This document shows, piece by piece, positions 8,189 through 15,722 of a DNA stretch of 64,000 nt. This DNA comes from Streptomyces stelliscabiei (GTDB lineage: Bacteria > Actinomycetota > Actinomycetes > Streptomycetales > Streptomycetaceae), in the NCBI RefSeq assembly GCF_014873495.1, contig NZ_JADBGF010000001.1, positions 4,836,001 through 4,900,000 of the forward strand. Direction: 5' to 3'. Each line of letters starts with the position of its first letter. Position 1 is the stretch's first letter. The position numbers were made by a program, and so were the translations under genes. Below the pieces are notes generated by a model. The model saw only the letters and a list, made by a program, of their open reading frames with translations, searched no databases and was not told the DNA's origin.

Positions 8189-8977
8189 GTGAAGACAGGT
8201 TCGCGCACGCGTACTTCGCGTCGTTTCCGCAGATCCGCAGTCACCCTGGGCGCCACCGCCGCGCTGGTCGTCGGTGTCGCGGGCAGCGCGTACGCCGCTC
8301 CGCCCGCCGCACTGCCCGCCAACGCCGAGGCACTGGAGAAGACGTGGCAGCCGGCGTACGACTACGACACGGACGGCTGCTACGCGACCCCCGCGATCGG
8401 CGCCACGGGCACGGTCAACGGTGGCCTCAAGCCGACCGGTTCGCTCAGCGGCGACTGCCGGGACGCGTCCGACCTGGACAACACCAACGGCTACTCGCGC
8501 TACAAGTGCAACAACGGCTGGTGCGCGATCATGTACGACCTCTACTTCGAGAAGGACCAGGCGGTCGCGGGCAGCAGCATCGGCGGCCACCGCCACGACT
8601 GGGAGCACGTCGTCGTCTGGGTGCAGAACGGCACGGCCCGGTACGTCTCGACCTCCAACCACGGCGGCTTCACCGTGCACGCCGCGTCGTCGGTGCGCTG
8701 GGACGGCACTCACGCGAAGATCGTCTACCACAAGGACGGCATCCGGACGCACTGCTTCCGCCTCGCGGGCTCCAACGACGAGCCGCCGGAGAACCACAAG
8801 GGCACCTGGCAGTACCCGCCGCTCGTCGGCTGGAACGGCTACCCGTCGACCGCCATCCGCGACACCCTCGTCGCCTACGACTTCGGCAGCGCCAACTTCG
8901 GCCTCAAGGACGGCAGTTTCGCCTCCAACCTCACCAAGGCGATGCCGTCGGGCATCACGTTCGACCCGAACGCGTAG
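8189..8977 (+). CDS. secreted NPP1/NLP-family (necrosis-inducing-like) protein
   Basis: A 262-aa exported protein of the NPP1 (necrosis- and ethylene-inducing protein-like) family. It has an Arg-rich N-terminus, a hydrophobic signal ending near residue 37 (SAYA|AP), then the family hallmark GHRHDWE at 133-139 followed by a beta-rich VVVWV strand. In plant-pathogen members this heptapeptide binds a metal needed for membrane damage; many saprophytic bacteria also carry homologues. The start is GTG at 8189, with AGGAGGT 6-8 nt upstream. Two cysteine pairs (CYATP/CRDAS, KCNNGWC) suggest disulfides. Whether this copy is cytolytic cannot be judged from sequence. Confidence 0.9.
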   Translation: MKTGSRTRTSRRFRRSAVTLGATAALVVGVAGSAYAAPPAALPANAEALEKTWQPAYDYDTDGCYATPAIGATGTVNGGLKPTGSLSGDCRDASDLDNTNGYSRYKCNNGWCAIMYDLYFEKDQAVAGSSIGGHRHDWEHVVVWVQNGTARYVSTSNHGGFTVHAASSVRWDGTHAKIVYHKDGIRTHCFRLAGSNDEPPENHKGTWQYPPLVGWNGYPSTAIRDTLVAYDFGSANFGLKDGSFASNLTKAMPSGITFDPNA

Positions 8978-9086
8978 CCCAGCGGGGTGCCCTTCGGCGG
9001 GGGCGGGGCCGCCTCGGAGGCGGCGTCGGCCGGGCCAGTCGACCGCGCGGGTGGCAGCCCGCGCGGTCAAGTGGCCCGCGAGCCGG

Positions 9087-9128
9087 GCGGGCGAGCGGGC
9101 GAGCGGGCGGGCGAGCGGGCGAGGCGGG
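9087..9128. repeat. GCGGGCGA short tandem repeat tract
   Basis: A run of near-perfect GCGGGCGA/GCGGGCGG units downstream of the NPP1-like gene and just before the cutC stop codon. It is simple-sequence DNA of uncertain meaning and a likely place for length variation. Confidence 0.7.
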
Positions 9129-9151
9129 CCACGCGCGGGCCCCTGTCCGGG

Positions 9152-9853
9152 CTAGGCGACGCGACCCGCGTCCAGGGCACGGCGCCATGCGCGTACCGCG
9201 TCCGCGTCGACCGGCGCGGACCAGCCTCCCGGGCGCGCCGCTCCTCCGATGTGGAAGGCGTCCACGCGGGCGGCGCGCAGCCGCGGGACGTGGTCGAGAC
9301 GCAGGCCCCCGCCGATCAGCAGGCGCTGGGTGTAGCCGGGGTCACCGCGTCGCGCGGCCTCGGCCAGCAGCACCGGGAGCCCGGCGTCGACCCCGGACCC
9401 CGAGCCCGCCGTGAGGTACGTGTCCAGCCCCGGCAGGTCCGCGAGCTGCTTGCGCAGGGCCTCCCGGTCGGCGGCGCGGTCGATCGCCCGGTGGAACGTC
9501 CACGCCCGCCCGTCCAGCTCGGCGACCACCCGCTCCAGCGCGTCCAGGTCGGGCCCGCCGTCCTCCGCGAGGAACCCGAGCACGAACTCCTCCGCCCCGG
9601 CCGCCCGCAGATCGCACGCCACCCGCACCAACGCGTCCACGCGCCCCGCCGCGAACCCGTCGGCGAGCCTCAGCATGACCCGTACCGGGATGTCGACGGC
9701 GGCCTGCACCTCCACGAACGTGGCGACCGCCGGGGTGAGCCCGTCGGCCCCCATGTCCGCGACCAGCTCCAGCCGGTCGGCACCTCCGGTCTGGGCGGCG
9801 ACGGCGTCCTCGGCACCGAGGGCGATCACCTCCAGAAGCGCGCGCGTGGTCAT
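9152..9853 (-). CDS. cutC: copper homeostasis protein CutC family
   Basis: A 233-aa TIM-barrel protein of the CutC family, length typical for the family. Characteristic stretches are LEVIALGAEDAVAAQTGGAD near the N-terminus, LTPAVATF, FHRAIDRAAD around the middle, and the C-terminal LLIGGGLR and FHIGGAAR. CutC was named for copper tolerance in E. coli, but its catalytic activity is not established. A DasR/GntR-like inverted motif and a separate dyad lie 40-80 bp upstream of the start. Transcribed away from the XRE regulator gene. Confidence 0.92.
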   Translation of the reverse strand: MTTRALLEVIALGAEDAVAAQTGGADRLELVADMGADGLTPAVATFVEVQAAVDIPVRVMLRLADGFAAGRVDALVRVACDLRAAGAEEFVLGFLAEDGGPDLDALERVVAELDGRAWTFHRAIDRAADREALRKQLADLPGLDTYLTAGSGSGVDAGLPVLLAEAARRGDPGYTQRLLIGGGLRLDHVPRLRAARVDAFHIGGAARPGGWSAPVDADAVRAWRRALDAGRVA

Positions 9854-9895
9854 GGGGCCCCTTCCCTCGGGCTTCGGCTTGGCGTGGACGACAAC

Positions 9896-9907
9896 AGGTC
9901 TAGTCCA
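9896..9907. promoter_or_regulatory. GntR (DasR-like) operator candidate upstream of cutC
   Basis: AGGTCTAGTCCA differs at two positions from the DasR core TGGTCTAGACCA. It sits 43 bp upstream of the cutC start, where it could overlap the promoter. The match is by eye; another GntR-family protein could be the true ligand. Confidence 0.4.
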
Positions 9908-9912
9908 ATTTA

Positions 9913-9930
9913 CAACAGGTGGACCTGTTG
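9913..9930. promoter_or_regulatory. perfect 18-bp dyad between cutC and XRE gene
   Basis: CAACAGGT-GG-ACCTGTTG is a perfect inverted repeat with a 2-bp centre. The same octamer ACCTGTTG recurs once more closer to cutC, as its complement at 9892-9899. The arrangement suggests a transcription-factor operator in the cutC/XRE divergent region. Confidence 0.45.
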
Positions 9931-10030
9931 GACGCGGCCGTCACGGTTCGCACCTGGACGGCCACCCTCCGCATCTACCCTGGTGTGGGCGCGCTGCAAC
10001 AAGGCCGGCTGTGCGAGAGGGAGTTGCCCC

Positions 10031-10894
10031 ATGCCGAAGCCCAGGACCATCGACCCCTCCCAGTCCACGCGAGCGATGTACGGCGCGGAGCTGCGCCACC
10101 GGCGGGAACGGGCTGGTATGTCACAGGAGGAGCTGGGGGCCGCGATGTTCATCAGCGGCGCGTACGTCGGGATGCTGGAGGTGGGAACGCGGAGGATGCA
10201 GCCGGAGTTCGCGCGGATGGCGGACGAGGTGCTGGACACCGACGGGTTCTTCACGCGGAACCTGGAAGCGGCGAGACAGTCTCCGTACGAGCACCACTTC
10301 GCGGATGTGGTGGAGTTCGAGAGCCTTGCGCTCAGCATCAAGGACTGGGCACCGATCCTGGTGCCGGGCCTGCTTCAGACAGCGGAGTACACGCGAGCGG
10401 TCGTCCGCGCGTACGACCCGTTCCTCACGCAGGAGGCGGTCGAGGGACGGGTGGCTGCTCGGCGGGCACGCGCACACATCTTCGAGAACCCGACGAAGCC
10501 GCAGTACTGGGCCGTGCTGGACGAAATGGTCGTGCGCCGACCAGTGGGCGGACCGGCGGTCATGGCGGAGCAGTTGCGGCACATCGCGGCAATGGCCAGG
10601 CGCCATCGGATCATCGTTCAGGTGCTTCCACTGGCGGAGGGGGCGAATGCCGGGATGACGGGCATCTTCAAGCTCATGACGTTCGAGGATGCTCCGCCTC
10701 TCGCCTACTCGGACGGGGCCGAAACTGGCCGTCTTCAGGACGATCGTTCCGTGGTGACCCGTTCCACGCTGTCCTACGATCTGATTGGGGGTGCGGCACT
10801 GTCGCCTGGCGCGTCCCTCGCCATGATCGAGCAGGCGGCCGAGGAGTACGAGGATGCGCACCGCACCCGACCTGAAGACCGCGACTTGGCGTAA
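10031..10894 (+). CDS. XRE-family regulator with DUF5753 (DUF397 partner)
   Basis: A 287-aa DNA-binding protein. A helix-turn-helix of the XRE type occupies about 17-70 (AELRHRRERAGMSQEELG, then SGAYVGMLEVGTRRMQ), followed by the DUF5753 ligand/partner domain with LVPGLLQTAEYTRAV and VQVLPLAEGANAGM. Such genes are expanded in actinomycetes, nearly always next to a small DUF397 gene, and some pairs affect development and antibiotic production. The ATG at 10031 was chosen because the HTH begins normally after it. The 3' end overlaps the DUF397 gene by 41 bp, indicating one transcript. Confidence 0.9.
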   Translation: MPKPRTIDPSQSTRAMYGAELRHRRERAGMSQEELGAAMFISGAYVGMLEVGTRRMQPEFARMADEVLDTDGFFTRNLEAARQSPYEHHFADVVEFESLALSIKDWAPILVPGLLQTAEYTRAVVRAYDPFLTQEAVEGRVAARRARAHIFENPTKPQYWAVLDEMVVRRPVGGPAVMAEQLRHIAAMARRHRIIVQVLPLAEGANAGMTGIFKLMTFEDAPPLAYSDGAETGRLQDDRSVVTRSTLSYDLIGGAALSPGASLAMIEQAAEEYEDAHRTRPEDRDLA

Positions 10895-11054
10895 GAGCAG
10901 CTACAGCGGGGGCAACAGCGCGGAGTGCGTGGAAGTGTCCGACGGCCACCCCGGCCTCGTCCCCGTCCGCGACAGCAAGAACCCGGCCGGCGGTGTTCTC
11001 GTCTTCGGGGCCGCCGCCTGGTCGCACTTCGTGGCGGCGGCCCGTGAAGGGTGA
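10854..11054 (+). CDS. DUF397 protein (partner of XRE/DUF5753 regulator)
   Basis: A 66-aa protein typical of DUF397: WRKSSYSGGNSAECVEVS near the N-terminus, VPVRDSKNPAGGVL in the middle, and a C-terminal W-hydrophobic segment FGAAAWSHFV. It starts inside the end of the XRE gene (41-bp overlap), consistent with translational coupling. The pair is thought to act as regulator plus small modulator, sometimes likened to an antitoxin-toxin pair. Direction of control is not shown by sequence. Confidence 0.9.
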   Translation: MRTAPDLKTATWRKSSYSGGNSAECVEVSDGHPGLVPVRDSKNPAGGVLVFGAAAWSHFVAAAREG

Positions 11055-11060
11055 CCGCCC

Positions 11061-11438
11061 TCAGTAGATGGTGATCCGCTCGATCTTGTGGACCTTGCCG
11101 CTCGGGGAACCGGAGGCGAGGCCGAGGTCGAAGGCGTACCACTTCGGCAGCCGGCCCCAGTCCCACTGCGGGCCGCCCAGCACCGTGCGGTACGTGAAGC
11201 TCACCTCGTTGTTGCCGGTGTTCATCCAGCCCACCCCGTAGATGGCGACATCGATGGTGCCGGCGTTGGCGAAGCAGGGATTCACGCCGTCGACCTCGAA
11301 GTAGAGGAAGTCGCTCCTCTCGCCGCAGTCCACCCGGTTGATGGCGTGGGCGGGCAGGGCGGTGGCGACGGTGGCTGCCAGTGCCACTCCGGTGACCCCG
11401 GCGAAACGGAGGGCGCGACGCGCGATCGAACCATTCAT
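11061..11438 (-). CDS. secreted beta/gamma-crystallin-like protein
   Basis: A 125-aa exported protein. The signal peptide runs to about residue 32 (hydrophobic core VTGVALAATVATALPAHA). The mature part INRVDCGERSDFLYF, CFANAGTIDVAIYGV and the C-terminal KIERITIY resembles actinobacterial beta/gamma-crystallin or Streptomyces killer-toxin-like small domains, stabilised by one Cys pair. The start is ATG at 11436-11438, with AGAGGGG about 8 nt upstream; a longer in-frame N-terminus would mask the signal peptide. Converges on the DUF397 gene (6 bp apart). The role is not known; the family includes Ca-binding and antifungal members. Confidence 0.72.
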   Translation of the reverse strand: MNGSIARRALRFAGVTGVALAATVATALPAHAINRVDCGERSDFLYFEVDGVNPCFANAGTIDVAIYGVGWMNTGNNEVSFTYRTVLGGPQWDWGRLPKWYAFDLGLASGSPSGKVHKIERITIY

Positions 11439-11526
11439 CAAAGGCCCCTCTGCGGTTCGGATTCGGCGAGTGAGAGGCACCCGAAGCCCTTCGGGTTGCC
11501 TGGTGCGACGGGCGGACTTTGCACTC

Positions 11527-11551
11527 AACTACCTTGCGAGCCAAGGTAGTT
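11527..11551. promoter_or_regulatory. perfect 10-bp-arm dyad (candidate operator)
   Basis: AACTACCTTG and its exact complement CAAGGTAGTT flank a 5-bp centre CGAGC. It lies about 90 bp upstream of the crystallin-like gene and 114 bp upstream of the HD hydrolase gene, in a locally AT-richer patch. The half-site looks like a helix-turn-helix operator (PadR-type sites are similar, from memory). It is not followed by a U-tract, so a terminator is less likely. Confidence 0.55.
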
Positions 11552-11664
11552 ACCCGTAGGGATCAGCTCCGGACGCCGATGCGGGGAGCAGGAGAGACGA
11601 CCCGTCTCGATCTCGCTGAGGGCGGGATGGGTGGAGTCGAGCCCCGTCACGGCACAATGCGTAC

Positions 11665-12375
11665 ATGTCCGCCCCTGAGACACCTGACGCCCCCGAGACA
11701 CCTCAGACACCGGAGACACCCGGTGTCTCGGAGGCCCGCCGCGTGGCCCTCCGCCACCGCTGGCTCCCCGCGCTGCTCTCCGCCCGGGACGGAGCCTGCG
11801 AACCCGCGCCGGGGCCGTACGCCGAGAACCTGATCGAGCGGTGGTCCGAGCCGCAGCGGAAGTACCACACCCTCGATCACCTCACGGCGGTGCTGGACCG
11901 TGTCGAGGTGCTGGAGGAGTACGCGGCGGACCCGGATCTCGTGCGGCTGGCGACCTGGTTCCACGACGCCGTGTACCTGCCGGACCGGTCGGAGAACGAG
12001 GAGCGGTCGGCCCGGCTCGCCGAGCGGGCGCTGACCGAGGCGGGGGTGCCGGCGGCGAAGGTGGCGGAGGTCGCCCGGCTGGTGCGGCTGACGATCACCC
12101 ATGATCCGGCCGACGACGACTCCAACGGGCAGGTGCTGTGCGACGCGGATCTCGCGATCCTCGCGTCGCCGCCGGACGCGTACGCCGCCTACGCCGCCGC
12201 CGTGCGGGAGGAGTACGGGTTCGTGCCGGACGAGGCGTTCCGGGAGGGCCGCGCGGCGGTGCTGCGCCAGCTCCTCGACCTGCCCCGGCTGTTCAGGACG
12301 CCGTACGGGGAGCGGGAGTGGGAGGGCCGGGCGCGGGAGAACCTTCGCACCGAACTGGCGCTGCTGACGGGCTGA
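11665..12375 (+). CDS. HD-domain metal-dependent phosphohydrolase-like protein
   Basis: A 236-aa protein of the predicted HD superfamily of metal-dependent phosphohydrolases. The N-terminal 20 residues are a Pro/Glu/Thr repeat (TPDAPETPQTPETP). The HD signature follows: KYHTLDH, WFHDAVY with the His-Asp doublet, a helical middle and LTITHDP, then DADLAILA late in the fold. The substrate is unknown; nucleotides or small phosphate esters are typical for the superfamily. The start ATG lies just beyond a -10-like ACAATG, so the message may be leaderless. It precedes the MFS exporter by about 70 bp in the same direction. Confidence 0.82.
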   Translation: MSAPETPDAPETPQTPETPGVSEARRVALRHRWLPALLSARDGACEPAPGPYAENLIERWSEPQRKYHTLDHLTAVLDRVEVLEEYAADPDLVRLATWFHDAVYLPDRSENEERSARLAERALTEAGVPAAKVAEVARLVRLTITHDPADDDSNGQVLCDADLAILASPPDAYAAYAAAVREEYGFVPDEAFREGRAAVLRQLLDLPRLFRTPYGEREWEGRARENLRTELALLTG

Positions 12376-12444
12376 CGGGCTGACCGAGCGCATCGATCGA
12401 GCCACGGGGGAATGCGGTCCCCCGGCCGCCGGTTACCCCTGTAT

Positions 12445-13701
12445 ATGTCTTCTCCCGCCACCGCCGAGGACCACCCCGCCCGCTTCCGCATACCCCTCTC
12501 CGTCTACGTCCTCGGCCTCGCCGTCTTCGCGCTCGGCACCAGTGAGTTCATGCTCTCCGGGCTGCTGCCGCCCCTCGCCGAGGACATGCACGTGTCCATT
12601 CCACGGGCAGGGCTGCTGATCTCGGCGTTCGCGATCGGGATGGTGGTCGGGGCGCCGCTGCTGGCGGTGGCGACGCTGCGTCTGCCCCGGCGTACGACTC
12701 TCGTCGCGCTGATCACGATCTTCGGGTTCGGGCAGGTCGCGGGCGCCCTCGCCCCGAACTACGGCGTCCTCTTCGCCTCCCGGGTCGTGAGCGCGCTCGC
12801 CTGCGCGGGGTTCTGGGCGGTCGGAGCGGCCGTGGCGGTGGCGATGGTGCCGGTGAACGCGCGGGCGCGCGCCCTGGCCATCATGATCGGCGGGTTGTCG
12901 ATCGCGAACGTGCTCGGGGTGCCGGCGGGGGCGTTCCTCGGGGAGCACTTCGGGTGGCGGTCGGCGTTCTGGGCGGTGGCGGTGGCCTCGGCGATCGCGC
13001 TCGTCGGGGTCGTCACACTGGTTCCGGCCATTCCCCGGCCCGAGCAGCTGCCCCGGCTCGGGCAGGAGGTCCGGATCTACCGCGACCGGCAGGTCTGGCT
13101 GACCATCGCCGTCGTGGCGCTCGCCGCCGGCGGTGTCTTCTGCGCGTTCAGTTATCTCGCGCCGCTGCTCACGGACGTGGCGGGGCTGGACGACGGATGG
13201 GTGCCGACGGTTCTCGCGCTGTTCGGGATCGGCGCGCTGATCGGCACGGCGATCGGGGGCCGGGTCGCGGACGCGCACCTCTTCGGGGTGCTGCTCAGCG
13301 GTATCACCGCCTCCACCGTCTTCCTCGTCGCCCTGGCGCTGCTCGCCCAGTACGCCGTCGCCGCCGTGCTGCTGTCCTTCCTCCTCGGGGTGTCCTGCTT
13401 CTACACCGCCCCGGCGCTCAACGCCCGGCTGTTCAACGTCGCGGGCGCCGCCCCGACCCTGGCCGGCGCCACCACCACCGCCGCGTTCAACCTCGGCAAC
13501 ACCGGCGGCCCCTGGGTCGGCGGGGTGGTCATCGACGCGGGCTTCGGTTTCGCCTCCACCGCCTGGGCGGGCGCCGCCATCACCGCCGCCGCGATCGGCA
13601 CCACGGCCGTGTCGCTGCGCCTGCACCGGCGTACGCGGGCCTCCCGGCTGGTGGCCGGGAGCGGTGGGAGCGCCGTAAATCCGGTACGTACGGACGTCTG
13701 A
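12445..13701 (+). CDS. MFS exporter, Cmx/CmrA-like (chloramphenicol-type drug efflux)
   Basis: A 418-aa major facilitator superfamily exporter with about 12 hydrophobic segments. The segment FALGTSEFMLSGLLPPLAED and RTTLVALITIFGFGQVAGAL match the DHA1 drug-proton antiporters that include Streptomyces Cmx/CmlR chloramphenicol exporters. It would sit in the cell membrane and exchange drug for protons. The start is ATG 12445; an upstream in-frame ATG would add a charged, unlikely N-terminus. Chloramphenicol as substrate is an inference from family resemblance only. No regulator is adjacent; the MDMPI-GNAT fusion follows 20 bp downstream. Confidence 0.85.
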   Translation: MSSPATAEDHPARFRIPLSVYVLGLAVFALGTSEFMLSGLLPPLAEDMHVSIPRAGLLISAFAIGMVVGAPLLAVATLRLPRRTTLVALITIFGFGQVAGALAPNYGVLFASRVVSALACAGFWAVGAAVAVAMVPVNARARALAIMIGGLSIANVLGVPAGAFLGEHFGWRSAFWAVAVASAIALVGVVTLVPAIPRPEQLPRLGQEVRIYRDRQVWLTIAVVALAAGGVFCAFSYLAPLLTDVAGLDDGWVPTVLALFGIGALIGTAIGGRVADAHLFGVLLSGITASTVFLVALALLAQYAVAAVLLSFLLGVSCFYTAPALNARLFNVAGAAPTLAGATTTAAFNLGNTGGPWVGGVVIDAGFGFASTAWAGAAITAAAIGTTAVSLRLHRRTRASRLVAGSGGSAVNPVRTDV

Positions 13702-13721
13702 CCCCGCCTATCCTCGCCGCC

Positions 13722-14834
13722 ATGCGACCAATGGGTGGGGATCAGGTACAGGAAGCCGTCGAACACTGTCTGGCGGTGCTGGAGACGGTGGTCGACCAGG
13801 ACTGGGAGGGCGTCAAGGCCGGTCGGCTGGAGTGGAGTTGCCGGGGGACGGCCGACCACATCGCCTCGGACCTGATCGCGTACGCGGGGCAGTTGGCGGG
13901 GCGGCCGACGGCGCGCTGGGTGCCGTTCGAGATCGACTTGTCCGAGTGCGAGGGGAACGCCGACGTACTGGAGGTGATCCGGACGACCGGCGTGCTGCTG
14001 GCCGCCACCGTCACGGCCACTCCCCGCTCGGTGCGGGGCTACCACCCGTATCCGTTCCGGGCGGCCGACCGTGAGGGCTTCGCGGCGATGGGGGTCGCCG
14101 AGGTGCTGCTGCACACGTACGACATCGCGGAGGGCCTCGGGCTGCCCGCGTCCGCGCACCTGCCGCCCGTCGGGCTGTGCGAGACCGTGCTCGCGCGCCT
14201 CTTCCCGCACGTCAGGCCCGGTGACGACCCCTGGGCGACGCTGCTGTGGGCCACCGGCCGGGGCGAGCTGCCGGGGCGCGCGCCCGTCACGGAGTGGCAG
14301 TGGCGCAATCCGCTGCACATCGATGCCGGACGGATCGTCCTCCAGGGCGTCCACCCGGCCGCCGCGGCCGATCTCGCCGAGGGCGGCACGGGGGGCTTCG
14401 ACTGGATCGTGGGCGGGCCCATCGACGGGACGCGGGTCGGGGCGGGGCTGGTGTTCCAGGCGTACGAGGCGGGGGTGCACCGGCCGGAGTGGGGCATGTT
14501 CGTGCTCGTACGCGAGGAGGACGGGATGGCCGTCGGCGCGCTCGGCTACCACGGCGCCCCGGACGAGGAGGGCCGTGTCGAGGTCGGCTACGACCTGGTC
14601 GAGGGGGCGCGCGGGCGCGGCTACATGACCGAGGCACTGCGCGGACTGACCGGCTGGGCAGAGGAACGGGCCCGGGAACAGGGCGACGTACGGTCGCTCT
14701 TCGCGGTCGTCGACAAGACCAACACGGCTTCCCAGGGCGTCGTCAGCCGGGCCGGCTTCCAGAAGGTCAGCGACGACTGGGGGGACGGCGAGCACGGGAC
14801 GCAGTTCGCGTACGAACTCCGCCTCGGCACCTGA
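13722..14834 (+). CDS. maleylpyruvate-isomerase-like (MDMPI) plus GNAT acetyltransferase fusion
   Basis: A 370-aa two-domain protein. Residues 1-190 resemble the mycothiol-dependent maleylpyruvate isomerase N-domain (DinB-like helical bundle): WSCRGTADHIASDLIAYAG and the VAEVLLHTYDIAEGLG motif with conserved His and Asp. Residues about 215-365 are a GNAT N-acetyltransferase with the acetyl-CoA loop VEGARGRGYMTEALRG and the late NTASQGVVSRAGF. The ATG at 13722 is the first start that yields the MDMPI fold. It follows the MFS gene by 20 bp, so co-transcription is likely. Substrates for both halves are unknown; the fusion suggests transfer to a thiol or amine bound by the first domain. Confidence 0.82.
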   Translation: MRPMGGDQVQEAVEHCLAVLETVVDQDWEGVKAGRLEWSCRGTADHIASDLIAYAGQLAGRPTARWVPFEIDLSECEGNADVLEVIRTTGVLLAATVTATPRSVRGYHPYPFRAADREGFAAMGVAEVLLHTYDIAEGLGLPASAHLPPVGLCETVLARLFPHVRPGDDPWATLLWATGRGELPGRAPVTEWQWRNPLHIDAGRIVLQGVHPAAAADLAEGGTGGFDWIVGGPIDGTRVGAGLVFQAYEAGVHRPEWGMFVLVREEDGMAVGALGYHGAPDEEGRVEVGYDLVEGARGRGYMTEALRGLTGWAEERAREQGDVRSLFAVVDKTNTASQGVVSRAGFQKVSDDWGDGEHGTQFAYELRLGT

Positions 14835-14877
14835 CGCCACCGGGTCCGACTCGCGCAGACCGGAACCGCACAGATAC

Positions 14878-14931
14878 GGGACCGCACGGCCGGGACCTGA
14901 GCCGGGACCGCACGGCCGGGACCGCACGGCC
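14878..14931. repeat. 14-bp imperfect tandem repeat
   Basis: Unit GGGACCGCACGGCC appears three times exactly (14878, 14904, 14918) with one degenerate copy between. It fills the short gap between convergent genes; no function is evident. Confidence 0.7.
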
Positions 14932-14939
14932 CGGACCGC

Positions 14940-15215
14940 TCAGGCCGTCGTGGCACCCCGCCGCTTCGGTCTGCGCAGGCCCGCCTCCGTCAGCCTGCGC
15001 AGCAGCTCCTTCGAGCCGACCTCCGCGGCTCCCGCCCGCACGACCTCCTCGTAGCGGTGGGACGGGATGTCGTAGTGGTCGCGTTCGAAGGCGCGCTCGG
15101 GGATGCCCAACCGCTGCGCGAAGGCGTGCAGTTCGTCGAAGGAGGCGTCGCTCACGAGGTGGGACCACATGCGGCCGTGCCCCGGCCAGGTGGGCGGATC
15201 GATGTAGAGGCTCAC
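14940..15215 (-). CDS. DUF4031 family protein
   Basis: A 91-aa protein with the DUF4031 pattern: YIDPPTWPGHGRMWSHLVSD at the N-terminus, ERAFERDHYDIPSHRYEE in the middle and ELLRRLTEAGLRRPKRR at the end. The start is GTG at 15213-15215, whose GTGA overlaps the stop of the upstream gene, so the two are translationally coupled. The His- and Asp-rich core hints at metal or nucleotide handling, but the family has no known biochemical role. Confidence 0.85.
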   Translation of the reverse strand: MSLYIDPPTWPGHGRMWSHLVSDASFDELHAFAQRLGIPERAFERDHYDIPSHRYEEVVRAGAAEVGSKELLRRLTEAGLRRPKRRGATTA

Positions 15216-15667
15216 GAGGAGTGCCCCTCTCCGAACGCCCCTCCGGGCCCGTCTCCGAACGCCCCTCCGGGTCCCTCTCCCGCCCCTTCTCCGATCGCCG
15301 TCCTCAGCGCCCCCACCGCCGCGACCCGCACCCCCGCCTTGTGGCACACCCACCGCGGGTCGGGTCCCAGCTCCGGTTCCACGTCGAGCGCGTGCGGGTC
15401 ACCGTCGTCGCAGACCGGGCAGAGGGGCCAGCGGCCGTACTGTTCGAGCAGGGCGTCCTGTACGTCCTGGGCGACGAGCCCGGCGACGTACGGCACTCCG
15501 TCCGGCCACTGCTCGACCCACCAGCGGCGTTGCACGACCGATTCCTCGACCATGGACACGACATCGGCCTCGGCGACCCTCCCGGCCGCCAGATCGGCGA
15601 GTACGAGGGCGCGGGCCGCGTGCAGCGCCTGCTCAAGGGGGCTCACGGGGTCACTGCTGGGGCTCAT
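15212..15667 (-). CDS. conserved hypothetical protein with CPVC motif
   Basis: A 151-aa cytoplasmic protein. A helical N-terminus (LEQALHAARALVLADLAAGR) precedes a VVQRRWWVEQW segment and a CPVCDDGDPHALD motif that could bind zinc with a later CHKAG. The C-terminal 30 residues are low-complexity (GPGGAFGDGPGGAFG), encoded by short direct repeats. First gene of a two-gene operon with DUF4031 (4-bp overlap), diverging from the RpiR regulator. Not recognised beyond actinomycete conservation. Confidence 0.65.
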   Translation of the reverse strand: MSPSSDPVSPLEQALHAARALVLADLAAGRVAEADVVSMVEESVVQRRWWVEQWPDGVPYVAGLVAQDVQDALLEQYGRWPLCPVCDDGDPHALDVEPELGPDPRWVCHKAGVRVAAVGALRTAIGEGAGEGPGGAFGDGPGGAFGEGHSS

Positions 15668-15685
15668 GCACCCATTGTGCGGCCC

Positions 15686-15717
15686 TTGACCATACGGCCG
15701 GAAAGAAAATATCTTTC
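15686..15717 (+). promoter_or_regulatory. murR promoter with overlapping dyad operator
   Basis: TTGACC (15686-15691) and TATCTT (15710-15715) form a sigma-70-type pair with 18-bp spacing. A transcription start 7 bp after the -10 would fall on the GTG start codon, making the message leaderless. GAAAGA-N5-TCTTTC (15701-15717) overlaps the -10 and resembles MurR/RpiR operators, suggesting autoregulation. Confidence 0.6.
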
Positions 15718-15722
15718 ATTAT

